Part shown: one piece after another, positions 10,485 through 19,388 of the stretch | Position numbering within the stretch: position 1 is the stretch's first letter | Layout of the letters: each line of letters begins with the position of its first letter | Source: Basidiobolus meristosporus CBS 931.73 | Lineage: Eukaryota; Basidiobolomycota; Basidiobolomycetes; Basidiobolales; Basidiobolaceae | DNA length: 26,993 nucleotides | Direction: 5' to 3' | Assembly (NCBI GenBank): GCA_002104905.1 | Contig: MCFE01000909.1 | Location: 1-26,993, forward strand | Position numbers and translations under genes: made by a program | Notes under the pieces: generated by a model | The model's input: only the letters and a program-made list of their open reading frames with translations | Told to the model about the DNA's origin: nothing | The model's database searches: none

Positions 10485-10833
10485 TGTTGTAAAAATTTGT
10501 ATTTCCACCTAAATATTTACCTAGCTTTGTAACTTAGATCATTACATTCATATCCCAGAGAATACTGACCAAATTCCTTGTCAGGATTTACTAAGAATAT
10601 TTTCACCACAATACCAGGTACCTAGAACATAAAAATTCCCAAAGTTGTCCAAACAGCCCCACACTTTGCACAAATGTTCTTGGGATCTTCCTTAGCCAAT
10701 TCTACATGTTTGTTATGCCAAGACCATGTAAAAGTATAAATACTACTTTTACATTCAATAAATCATTAAGTGAAAACCACATAATCTACTTGTTCTCCCA
10801 ATCACTTCCAATATCTCCAAGACTCTTACAACA
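10485..10833 (+). repeat. 5' LTR of copia copy C (349 bp)
   Basis: It starts TGTTGTAA and ends TTACAACA, an 8-bp terminal inverted repeat with the standard TG...CA ends. The primer-binding site follows directly. Confidence 0.9.
10735..10742 (+). promoter_or_regulatory. TATA box inside the LTR
   Basis: TATAAATA about 100 bp before the LTR end is conserved in all LTR copies of the window. An AATAAA lies 15 bp downstream (10757-10762), so promoter and poly(A) signals are unusually compact. Confidence 0.6.
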
Positions 10834-10845
10834 GGTTATGAGCCC
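10834..10845 (+). other. Primer-binding site matching the anticodon arm of initiator tRNA-Met
   Basis: GGTTATGAGCCC starts at the first base after the 5' LTR. Its complement GGGCUCAUAACC is the anticodon stem-loop of eukaryotic initiator tRNA-Met, with the CAU anticodon in the middle, not the tRNA 3' end. Known precedents are Drosophila copia and yeast Ty5, which prime from a cleaved half-tRNA. Only copy C preserves this site. Confidence 0.75.
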
Positions 10846-11698
10846 CAAGCTGTCACTCTCTGCAATGTCTACTACTGCTATTACTGGAATTTTTTCCTCT
10901 GCTGAAAAGTTGGATGGATCTAACTACCAAGTGTGGAAGGTGAAGATGAAGATACTGCTACAAGAAAGAGGCCTTTGGGATATTGTCATGGGAGAAGAAT
11001 GCCCTCCTAAAAACATGGGGAAGGAAGCCTTAAAGTACCAGAAGAAAGAACAAACTGCCTTTAACTTCATTTGCCTTAATGTTAAGGACAAATTGCTAAT
11101 TCAATGCTCAAGAGCAAAAACAGTAAAGAATGCCTGGAAGGCATCAGAAGACACCTACCAGTCATGTTCAGCTGCTAAGAAAATGTATCTGAGAGGAAGA
11201 ATCTTTACTACAAACATGTTGCCAGGAGAAGAAATGAAAAATCTAATTAACAGAATTACCCTGCTAGGTGATGAGATGGAATCTGTGGGCGTACCAACTA
11301 TTGATGAGGATACGGTAGTTACCATCCTGAATAGCCTGACAGACAAGTTTCAGGGCCTTGTATCAGCCCTAGAGTCCAGAACTGAAGATTTGACCTTAAA
11401 TTACATATATGGAAGGCTGCTGGATAAAGAATTAAGAAAATCAAGCGCAAGTAAGAAGGAAGAAGAAAATGCTTTAATAAGCATTGACAACCAACAAAGG
11501 AAGTACCCAAAACCCTACAAAGGCAACAGCAACCTGTTTTGTAACTACTGTAAAAGGAAAGTACACACATTAGACCTCTGTCTCAATAAGGGGGATAATC
11601 AGCAAAAGAAGCCTGAATATGGAAATGCTGCAACAACTGAAGATAGACTATTCATATCTGCACTAAATAAGGCCGCAAACAAGGATTCTCAGATTTGA
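10838..11698 (+). CDS. gag: Copia Gag polyprotein of copy C
   Basis: The frame is open from before the LTR end to TGA at 11696. The first ATG after the LTR (10838) lies inside the primer-binding site and gives MSPKLSLSAMSTTA; a second in-frame ATG at 10865 is the alternative start. The N-terminal part is a UBN2/DUF4219-type copia Gag with LDGSNYQVWKVKMKILLQ and then a helical capsid-like region. Near the C-terminus is a CCHC zinc knuckle, CNYCKRKVHTLDLC, in which the usual Gly before His is Val. It ends at DSQI, directly before the protease DSG motif, where copy A has an open frame, so the TGA here is probably a mutation. Gag would form the virus-like particle. Confidence 0.85.
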   Translation: MSPKLSLSAMSTTAITGIFSSAEKLDGSNYQVWKVKMKILLQERGLWDIVMGEECPPKNMGKEALKYQKKEQTAFNFICLNVKDKLLIQCSRAKTVKNAWKASEDTYQSCSAAKKMYLRGRIFTTNMLPGEEMKNLINRITLLGDEMESVGVPTIDEDTVVTILNSLTDKFQGLVSALESRTEDLTLNYIYGRLLDKELRKSSASKKEEENALISIDNQQRKYPKPYKGNSNLFCNYCKRKVHTLDLCLNKGDNQQKKPEYGNAATTEDRLFISALNKAANKDSQI

Positions 11699-12960
11699 TA
11701 TTGATTCTGGAGCATCTCAATACTTTACACACCAAAAAGTACTTTTTACCCAATATCAAGAAATCCAATTAAGAAGGTTTTCATGGGTGACAATAGAACA
11801 CTTGATGCAGTGGGAGAAGGAACTATCCATGTGAGCCTAATCAGCAGTGCAGGAAGCCATACACTGACTTTGAAAGAAGTACTCTATGTACCAGAAATAG
11901 CCAAGAACCTACTATCTGCAAGCAAGGCCACTGCAGAAGGACTCAGTTTCAGCTTTGACAATTCTGGATGCAAGATCACTGATCAAAATGGTGCCCATAT
12001 TGCTTTGGGTATTAGAGATCAGAATCTATACAAGTTGGCTTATATTCCATCATATTTGAAAGCCAATATAAGTAACTTAAATGAGGAAACACCAATGCTT
12101 TGGCAGAGGAGATTTGGGCACATCAATTTTGATTATTTGTACAAAATGATCAAAGATCAGCTAATTTCTGGAGTAGAAATTGATCCCCCAGCTGATTTGG
12201 AGCACTGTGAAGCCTGCATATATGGGAAACAAGCCAGACAACTGTTCAAGAGCTCTGGGCTAATCAAAACTAAGAAAAAAATAGTTCTAACTCACTCAGA
12301 TCTGTGTGGACCTATGCAAAATTTATCCTTAGGCGGGATGTAGTATTTGATCACCTTTATTGATGATTATACAAGATACACATGGGTCTACTTCATGGAG
12401 AGAAAGGAGGAATCTCTTTCCAAGCTCAGGGAGTTTAAAGCCAGGATGGAGAGAGAAACTGGTGAAAAAATCAAGAAAATACGCTCTGACAATGGTGGAG
12501 AATATACCTCAAAACTCTTCATCCACTACTGCAAAATTCATGGGATAAATCAAGAGACTACTGTACCATACTCCCCACAGCAAAATGGAGTAGCAGAATG
12601 TGCTAACAGATCAATAATTGATATGGCAAGATCTATGATCCATGATCAAAAATTATCATATGATTTTTGGGCAAAATAGTTGCCACTGCTCTATACCTTT
12701 AAAATAGGAGTTGTAACAGAATACATTGTGATTCTACTCCATTTGAAGCTTGGCATGGATACAGACCAAGTGCAGAACATCTAAGAGTATTTGGGTGTAC
12801 AGCATATGCCAAAAAACTGGCCAGAAATCAGTCAAAATTTGAGCCAAAAGTGTAAAATGCATATTTTTGGGCTACTGCAATGAGAGTAAGGCATACAGAC
12901 TCTACAATACCAAAGCAAAGAAGCTGATCAAGTCCAGGGATGTGTGGTTTGATGAAAATT
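11699..12960 (+). pseudogene. Copia protease and integrase of copy C
   Basis: The protease motif (YIDSGAS in copies A and B) is broken here by TGA codons and a one-base deletion near 11763. From 11783 the frame gives MGDNR, the pre-integrase zinc-binding region (LWQRRFGH...CEACIYGKQ) and the first catalytic Asp of integrase (THSDLCGPM, Asp codon 12299). A TAG at 12341 interrupts it; the core continues at 12347 with SDNGGEY (Asp 12488) and NGVAE (Glu 12596), giving a D-D-35-E triad. TAG at 12677 ends this piece, and the C-terminal LRVFGCTAYAKKL part at about 12780 is in another frame. Copy A lacks 12044-12737 of this region. Confidence 0.85.
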
Positions 12961-12977
12961 CAAAATTTTCACAATAA

Positions 12978-14669
12978 ATGACATCAGATGATGACAAAAA
13001 TTTGATCTCAAGTCCACCAATTGTCAGGACTGAATCAGAGCAAAACAATGAGAATTTTTTCACTCCAGAGGACTCTACAACTATGGTTCAGCCAGAATCA
13101 GTGCCCAGGAATAACCCAGAAGTGATCATTCCAGTATCAAATGCCTGGAGATCCAATTGGAGAAGAAATAGCCCAAATTACTATATCAATGAGGGTACAA
13201 AAGTAGCATATGCCTATTCAGTTCATATTGATGAACCCCAGACTGTAAAAGAGGCCATAAATAGCCCTCAGAAAAAGGTTTGAAGATCTGCAATGACTGA
13301 GGAATATCAGGCCCTGATGGAAAATCTAACTTGGGACTTAGTCAAATTACCAATCAACCAAAAATCAAATGGATGCAGATGGGTCTTCAAGACAAAATAC
13401 AAGGCTGATGGTACAATTGAAAGATACAAAGCAAGACTTGTAGCCAAAGAATACTCACAAACAAAAGGACTTGACTATACTGAGACCTTTGCACTGGTAG
13501 CCAAGTTCAATTCCATCAGATTAAAATTGGCTATTGCTGCCAAATATAAGTTTTTTATTCATTAAATGGATGTAAAAACTGCATTTTTGAATGGAGAGCT
13601 TGATCAGGACATGTATATGGACCAGCCTGATGGGTTTGCTGACCAAGATAAGCCCCATTTGGTCTGCAAGCTCTAAAAGTCACTATATGGTCTCAAACAA
13701 TCACCAAGAGCTTGGAATTGCAAGATAGATTCTTATTTGGAATCTCTGAGTTTTAAAAGGAGTAATGCTGACTATAGTATATACTATAAGCCAGATAGAG
13801 CAAATCCAGTTCTATTAGCTCTATATGTGGATAATCTTATTATAGCCACCAATAACCTAGAAACATTGGAAGAGACTAAATCCAGCCTATCTAAGGAGTT
13901 CAAGATGTCCAATTTAGGAGAACTTAGTTACTAATTAGGGATTAAGTTCTCCAAAGACAGAAGTACCCAGACTATTACCCTAAGCCAGTCCAAGTACATT
14001 CAAGATATACTAAAGAAGTACCAAATGGAAGACTGTAAACCGGCAGCTACCCCAATGGAGACAAACCTTAACTTGGTCAAAGCTCAACCAAATCAAGGGA
14101 GCTTGGTGCCATCTGAAAGCCCTGACTTTCCTTATCAATCTATGGTTGGCAGTCTGATGTATATCATGCTTGGAACATGTCCAGATATCTCATATTCAGT
14201 GGGAGACTCTGATGCTGATTGGGGACAAAATTTAAAAGACAGAAGATCCACCACAGGATATACCTTTCTTTACTGTAAAGGAGCAATTTCATGAAATTCA
14301 AGAAAGCAACCAACTGTAGCACTTTCCACCACAGAGGCAGAGTATATGACAGCCTGTGAAGTTACAAAAGTAGTAATGTGGTTAAGAAAACTTCTTAGAG
14401 ATTTAGGCATATGTCAAAGAACACCTATTACTTTATTTCAAGATAATCAAGGATGTATACAATTAGGTAGAAATCCAACTTTTCATGCTAGAGCCAAGCA
14501 CATAGATATTAGACATCATTTCATATGTGAAGCTATAGAGAATAACTTAGTTAGCTTAGTCTACTGTCCTTTAAATGAAATGATTGCAGACAAATTCACT
14601 AAACCATTAGCTAGAGACAAGTTTGAATATCATAGGTCAAAATTAGGACTGGTCAGTATGAACATTTAG
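12978..14669 (+). pseudogene. Copia reverse transcriptase and RNase H of copy C
   Basis: RT landmarks are [20 protein letters not shown] (13375 on), TAA at 13563 before [21 protein letters not shown] (about 13690) and YVDN at 13824-13835, where the second catalytic Asp of YVDD has become Asn. RNase H shows DADWG, LSTTEAEYM and a terminal AKHIDIRHHF segment. Relative to A and B, 135 bp (45 codons) between RT and RNase H are missing at 14199-14204, leaving one copy of GTGGGA. Further stops lie at about 13674, 13932 and 14293. The product ends LGLVSMNI at 14669, 11 bp before the 3' LTR. Confidence 0.85.
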
Positions 14670-14670
14670 C

Positions 14671-14680
14671 TGAGTGGGAG
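14671..14680 (+). other. Polypurine tract of copy C
   Basis: TGAGTGGGAG abuts the 3' LTR and is the expected plus-strand primer. The same tract precedes the LTR in copies A (5384-5393) and B (minus strand). Confidence 0.65.
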
Positions 14681-15381
14681 TGTTGTAAAATTTGTATTTC
14701 CACCTAAATGCTCACCTAACTTAGTCACTTAGATCATTACCTTACAATCCTAGGGAATACTGACCAAATTCCTTGTCAGGATTTACTTGGAATATTTTCA
14801 CCAAAATACCAGGTACCCAGAACATGAAAATTCTCAAAGTTGTCCAAACAGCCCCAAACTTTGCACGCATGTTCTTGTAACCTTTCTTAACCTATTCTTT
14901 GTTGTAAGAGTCTTGGAGATATTGGAAGTGATTGGGAGAACAAGTAGATTATGTGGTTTTCACTTAATGATTTACTGAATGTAAGAGTAGTATTTATACC
15001 TTTACCTGGTATTGGCATTACAAACACATAGAATAGGTTCAAAAAGATCCCAAGAGCATTTGTGCAAAGTTTGGGGCTGTTTGGACAACTTTGAGAATTT
15101 TCATGTTCTGGGTACCTGGTATTTTGATGAAAATATTCTAAGTAAATCCCAACAAGGAATTTGGTCAGTATTCTCTAGGATTTGAGGGTAATGATCTAAG
15201 TGACTAAGTCAGGTGAATATTTAGGTGGAATTACAAATTTTTACAACATTCTACATGTTTGTTATGCCAGGACCAGGTAAAAGTATAAATACTACTTTTA
15301 CATTCAATAAATCATTAAGTGAAAACCACATAATCTACTTGTTTTCCAATCACTTCCAATATCTCCAAGACTCTTACAACA
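14681..15381 (+). repeat. 3' LTR of copy C, split by a solo LTR
   Basis: The two parts, 14681-14899 and 15249-15381, sum to 352 bp and align end to end with the 5' LTR. The break falls within the CCAATTCTACATG region. Confidence 0.85.
14900..15248 (-). repeat. Complete solo LTR inserted in opposite orientation
   Basis: Starts TGTTGTAAGAG and ends TTTTTACAACA on the plus strand, the exact reverse complement layout of the family LTR, 349 bp long. Flanking pentamers TTCTT and TTCTA differ at one base and look like a mutated 5-bp target-site duplication, so this was a real insertion that later lost its interior by LTR-LTR recombination. Confidence 0.85.
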
Positions 15382-15625
15382 TTACAAACATGTAGAATTG
15401 GTCTAGGAAGATTCAAAGAGCATGTGTGCAAAGTTTGGGGCTGTTTGGACAACTTTGAGAATTTTCATGTTCTGGGTACCTTCCTAAACTTATTCCACAT
15501 GTTTTTATGCCAAGACCATGTAAAAGTATAAATACTACCTTAACATTCAATAAATCATTAAGTGAATATCACATAATATACTTGTCCTCCAAATCACTTC
15601 CAATATCTCCAAGACTTGTACAACA
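15382..15625. repeat. Rearranged LTR fragments, inverted then direct
   Basis: 15382-15480 is an inverted middle part of the LTR (ends GTTCTGGGTACC). 15481-15625 is the 3' part of an LTR in direct orientation, with its own TATAAATA box and a TACAACA end. Neither piece is complete. Confidence 0.75.
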
Positions 15626-15662
15626 GGATCTCCTGGCATTTAATACTGGAATGATCACTTCT
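15626..15662 (-). repeat. 37-bp scrap of copia interior
   Basis: The reverse complement (AGAAGTGATCATTCC, then AGTATTAAATGCC and AGGAGATCC) matches the integrase-RT linker of copies A (about 3700) and C (about 13120). It marks the end of the repeat cluster and a fourth copia copy. Confidence 0.65.
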
Positions 15663-16310
15663 AAGTGGATAATGAGTGGCTAGATATTATTGCAATATTA
15701 GGGTGTGGAAAGGTGTGGCCAAATAGAACTATTTCAGCCATCTATGATGCACAAATAATAAGCATAGGCCATCCTATAGTAGTACAGGCATCATTGTGAG
15801 AATGTTAGGGGATAGTTGACATCCCACTACAACCCTATGATGCCAGTTATCATACAGGTCTTTCCTCAATTCTTTGCAACACATCTCTAACTTTAGTTTT
15901 ACAAGCTTCAGGGAGAAATATTGATTTGTGCTTAGACTGTATAGTCTGAAATTGGTACAGATGGGAGCTTGGAAGGGGTTTAGTCAATATAGTATACTAA
16001 GTATAGTGTCAAGAGAGTAGTGCAACAGTAGGGCATTAGTGCGAAGCAAAAGTAGGTTCACCTTGAAATTTCCATTAGCTAAGAGCAAGGCATATTGACA
16101 CAAGAAAACAACAAGTAGCACCATAGGATGGGCGACAGGAATCCTTTAATGATATCAGCAGAATTTGATTGCGTGGCATACGGATCCCAAACTGTTTGAG
16201 TTTGGTTGGGATTCTTTTAATCGCTTGCCTCATTTTGCTGTAGTGCCGCTTCAGAACAGTTAGATTTTATTTTCCGGAGTTTCGGAAGACCACGCTTCAT
16301 CACCATGGTG
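15663..16310. other. Intergenic boundary between repeats and gene region
   Basis: No long frame, RNA gene or repeat is visible here. It separates the retroelement cluster from the first host gene and supplies the upstream region of the phospholipase-like gene. Confidence 0.5.
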
Positions 16311-16318
16311 TATAAATA
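16311..16318 (+). promoter_or_regulatory. TATA box of the phospholipase-like gene
   Basis: TATAAATA lies 52 bp upstream of the chosen ATG, placing a start site near 16340 and leaving a short leader. Confidence 0.6.
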
Positions 16319-16362
16319 ACCAGCAGTCAGGATAGTTCCTAGTGGAGAATTGCTCGCTAACC

Positions 16363-16830
16363 ATGCTCCTCCGTACTATAGCACTGATGCTGGTCATAGG
16401 CTCTGGATCATGTGAGCCCCACCTCGGGATGCGTTACGATGCCACTCCTCCGCCCAGCTGTGTGGACGACAAGCTGGGCAACCACACGGTAAGCGAACAC
16501 AATGCCTGCGACTCCATAGTCAAGACATACCCAATGTATGAGCCGTGTTGTGTGAAGCATCGCGAATGCTACAGCAAGTGCGGACCGACAGAAACAAAAG
16601 AAGGCTGTGACAATGAGTTTCGATTCTGCCTGCAGCAGACTTGTGGGGCTGGAAAGCGAAAGTTCGTTCGTAGCAGGTGCAACACTGGCTGGTCTTGGTT
16701 CGGGCCCGGGATGAACAGCCACAGAGTGGCGGAGTCTTCTGATTTCAGTTGTAAAGAATACGCAGCCAAACAGGCGCAATCTTGCCATGACAGTGATCCC
16801 GCCGAGCCCTCCCCGATCTCGGAAGAATGA
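16363..16830 (+). CDS. Secreted phospholipase A2-like protein, group XII type, altered calcium site
   Basis: An intronless 155-aa protein. Residues 1-17 form a signal peptide (MLLRTIALMLVIGSG), so it should be secreted. The core resembles group XII secreted phospholipases A2, which hydrolyse the sn-2 ester of phospholipids using a His-Asp dyad and a calcium ion. Visible are CCVKHRECY (Cys62-Cys63, His66) and CDNEFRFC (Asp83), the expected dyad. The residue after the catalytic His, normally the calcium-binding Asp, is Arg67. Cysteines 33, 49, 62, 63, 69, 73, 82, 89, 94, 106, 130 and 141 suggest a disulfide-rich fold, and N40-H-T is a glycosylation sequon. The C-terminal 15 residues are acidic and Pro/Ser-rich. 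Start chosen at 16363 because of the TATA box at 16311 and the fit of the signal peptide. Catalysis is uncertain; a non-enzymatic lipid-binding role is possible. Confidence 0.75.
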   Translation: MLLRTIALMLVIGSGSCEPHLGMRYDATPPPSCVDDKLGNHTVSEHNACDSIVKTYPMYEPCCVKHRECYSKCGPTETKEGCDNEFRFCLQQTCGAGKRKFVRSRCNTGWSWFGPGMNSHRVAESSDFSCKEYAAKQAQSCHDSDPAEPSPISEE

Positions 16831-16841
16831 TTTTGCGTCGA

Positions 16842-16978
16842 GTGATTAATCTACTCAGTGATTGATCTATTTAATGGAGCCAAGTGATTAATCTATTTAA
16901 TGGAGTGGCTGCAGAGTCATGAGCAGCAAGAAATTAATATGAACCCCAATAAAACCTTGCATCGAACCTTGCATCGTC
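16842..16978 (+). repeat. Short tandem repeats and poly(A) signal in the 3' UTR
   Basis: Three imperfect copies of GTGATTAATCTATTTAATGGAG lie at about 16842-16906. AATAAA follows at 16948-16953, then a doubled CCTTGCATCG(A/T) at about 16955-16978. The AATAAA sits 118 bp behind the stop codon. Confidence 0.6.
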
Positions 16979-17275
16979 CACTTCGCCATCTCCACACTGC
17001 CTGAATTGAGGAATGAATTTGGAACATCACGCTCTTTGGCCACTGATATGGCGATCTCGGCTCGATACGGTAGTGCAATTTAGCCATCTTTACCCATGGG
17101 AGAGGTGGTACATTGAGGTGGATGGAAATTTCGATTTATTTACAGGTGGAGAATGACTGAACCATCTCCAAATCAAAAATTTTACAGCTTAAGATTACTT
17201 GGTGACTCTGCCAAATAACTACTTGGTGACTATGCCAGATAGGAGAACGAAAGAGGAATGGGTTTGGGCTGCACC

Positions 17276-18312
17276 TCAGCGGATAAGGCAGGTGCGGTAT
17301 GTGTCGATGGTGATTTCCTTGTAGGAGGGTAGTTTCGGAGCGACGCTTTCCTCTACTGGTGTGTAGACGGGCAAACTCTCATCCTCCTGTCGTTTATGAG
17401 TGATCTCAATATTGAACGTGATGTAGCCACACTCGATCTTCCCATTGATGTCAAATCCCACCAATACGATGACTTCATGACTGGTCTGAATATACTTGGT
17501 TGAGCATCCTGGCTGAAAAATGTCATTTTTGGGCAATCGGACATTGAACAGGAATTCGCTACAGCTAACTGCTTGGTTGCTAATCTCGCGCCACTGCTGA
17601 GTTTTCTTCGAGTTTTCTTCTCCCAAGCTGACGTTTTGAACCAATCTGAATGCCACCCGGCGGACTTTCACCTTTTCCTTCAGAGGAAGAACCTTGACAT
17701 GTAATGGTACGACTTCCCCTAGGGTGTAGTTCCTCTTGGGCGCTTGGATACTAACGCTGGCCGCGGACTTGTACACCTGAGTAATGTGAAGCGACTCATC
17801 ATGGATGTCTGCACCCACTGAACGAAGGAATCTTTTGACGAGTACGGGCTTTTGGATACGGATATCGCAAAGAATATGAGGCCGCTCGATAGTGGCTTTG
17901 AGGCGGTAGGTTATTTGACCAAATTGAGTCACTACAGTCTCAGGAAGATGGCCTGGGAATCGGTATTCGAATTCAAAGGCATTTTTCCCAACGGCAAGAG
18001 AGTAAGTCGAGTTTGGCTCGATAAGCGTCAACGTGTCGTCCAGTATTATTTTGTTGGTGCCGTCAGAGTGACCTTTAGAGAAATTCGAGTTAGTCGATGT
18101 AAGGGACGGATCCTCGTTGTGTCGTGCATACCTGACTCCCGTATAATCTGAGCTCTTCCTTCAAGTCTCAATTGGATGGATTTGATCTTGGTCACCTTTT
18201 TCACATCCAAAATTAGTGCGCCTCGGAAGGCAACGCCAGCAGCCTCAGAGGGACTCCCATGCAGTATGATTGCAGGCTTCTCCAGGAGAATCTCACAACA
18301 CGAAGATTTCAT
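17276..18312 (-). CDS. Alpha-arrestin domain protein
   Basis: Two exons (18312-18132 and 18072-17276; 59-nt intron, donor GTATGC, acceptor AAAG) give 325 aa. Exon 1 carries the start of the Arrestin_N fold (PAIILHGSPSEAAGVAFRGALIL, then a KIKSIQLRLEG strand). Exon 2 completes it with a SYSLAVGKNAFEFEYRFP-like segment and FPGHLPETVV. An Arrestin_C-type half follows from about residue 165 (ASVSIQAPKRNYTLGEVVPL). The tail has LPVY (294-297) and LPSY (308-311), resembling the PPxY/LPxY sites through which fungal arrestins recruit the Rsp5 ubiquitin ligase to membrane transporters. That role is known for the family and inferred here. At 325 aa it is at the compact end for fungal members. AATAAA on the minus strand lies at 17140-17135. 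Confidence 0.82.
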
Positions 18313-18371
18313 GATAGTTGTCGCGGACAGTTATGATTAATGAACAGAAACCGTCTCGCAGATACTTGGGC

Positions 18372-18379
18372 TATATATA
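18372..18379 (-). promoter_or_regulatory. TATA box of the arrestin gene
   Basis: TATATATA, flanked by G/C-rich sequence, lies 60 bp upstream of the arrestin ATG on the minus strand. Confidence 0.5.
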
Positions 18380-19388
18380 CGGCGGCTGGTCAAGGACTGA
18401 ACGACTCGGTTAAATGCATTCCACCATTTAAAGGAATCCCATATTCATGAAGATCCACCTCCCCTAGACTGCTTCGCAGACAGCAGATGCCAATCATCTG
18501 AGACTATTGAATGCCGAATATAGGGCTTGTATTAGGTTATTGGCAACAAGCCAAGGTGGGATCGGTTTAAATGATTACCAGATAAACTTTTGGCCAGAAT
18601 AGTCCAGATGTTGGGCATATTTGGGCTGCATGTGATGAGTGATATCATGTGTATTCTTAGATAAGCTTGATGACATTTTGGCATCTGCCACTGCTGGCAT
18701 CGCTTTTCAATACTGACAAACAGCTTCACCATTGGACGCTGCGAAAAGTGGGTATTACTTATTGCCGTTCTACAGAGCACCCTGATCAACCGCTCCCACG
18801 CTTTGAATCCTCTGTTGCTTATGATGGATAGCAACGACCATATGTCAGATGAAGTCCCAAAGTGACATACCCGCCATTGTCACCGTGAAGGAGTTGAGTG
18901 GGTTCCCGTTAACCTTAAGCAGCGGAGATTGACCACTTCAAATGGCAGTAGTCCATAGTAAGCCAGCCGTTTTAGATAAACTCTTGCCTTAAGAGCTGGG
19001 CAGCGTGTAACGGGAAGCGGTAGTTTGTTGGCTGCTTTTGGCCCACTGGATTCTTCATTTGGCAGGTCGGATTGGAAATGGCCTGTTTCACACCATTTCT
19101 ATTTTCTGTTACAGCATCGACCGATTCTAGACGAAGGATAACATGAATGTTCCTTACTAATCATTGGAGTCCGCACGTTTGTGTAAGCTTGAATTTCAGT
19201 TTGCTAGCTCTGGAGAATCACTCACAAATTGAATCTTGATCTCCAAGACGAATCAGTAGATTCGATTTTTGGACCTTAGATCTGTTGCCGCAGTAAGGTG
19301 CCAAATTCAACATACCTGCTGTATGTTCTGTGAGGGATTGCTTACCTGTGTATAGCATATGATCTGTAAAACTTAGATTCCATGTACA
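18380..19388. other. Intergenic region between divergent genes
   Basis: About 1 kb separating the arrestin gene (-) from the ten-exon gene (+). Frames seen here lack protein-like composition and splice partners. I see no repeat or RNA gene; it presumably holds both promoters. Confidence 0.5.

Larger units (their letters stand above)
10485..15381 (+). mobile_element. Ty1/copia retrotransposon copy C, structurally complete but defective
   Basis: Both LTRs are present (10485-10833 and 14681-15381, the latter interrupted by a 349-bp solo LTR), with primer-binding site, gag, protease, integrase, RT, RNase H and polypurine tract in copia order. The LTRs differ at many positions (for example ATTTACCTAGC against CTCACCTAAC), so the insertion is not recent. 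Flanking pentamers (TATAC left, TTACA right) do not match, so either the target duplication has decayed or the ends have been rearranged. Stops at 11696, 12341, 12677, 13563 and others make it non-autonomous. Confidence 0.9.

Noticed and set aside
10706-10837. Gag start upstream in the LTR (open frame from 10706)
   Set aside because: The extension lies inside the LTR over the TATA box and AATAAA, upstream of or at the expected transcript start, so it is not translated from the genomic RNA.
1438-14669. Repeat-induced point mutation (CpA to TpA) as cause of the copia stops
   Set aside because: Some stops fit CAA to TAA, but many breaks are indels or other changes, and without a base-level count over many copies the pattern is not established.
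14681-15625. Repeated blocks as a CRISPR array
   Set aside because: The repeats are 350-bp LTRs in mixed orientation with TG...CA ends, not short regular repeats with spacers.
16408-16788. A 126-codon minus-strand frame across the phospholipase-like gene
   Set aside because: It is antisense to a gene with a signal peptide, Cys pattern and TATA box, and its own product shows no recognisable domain.
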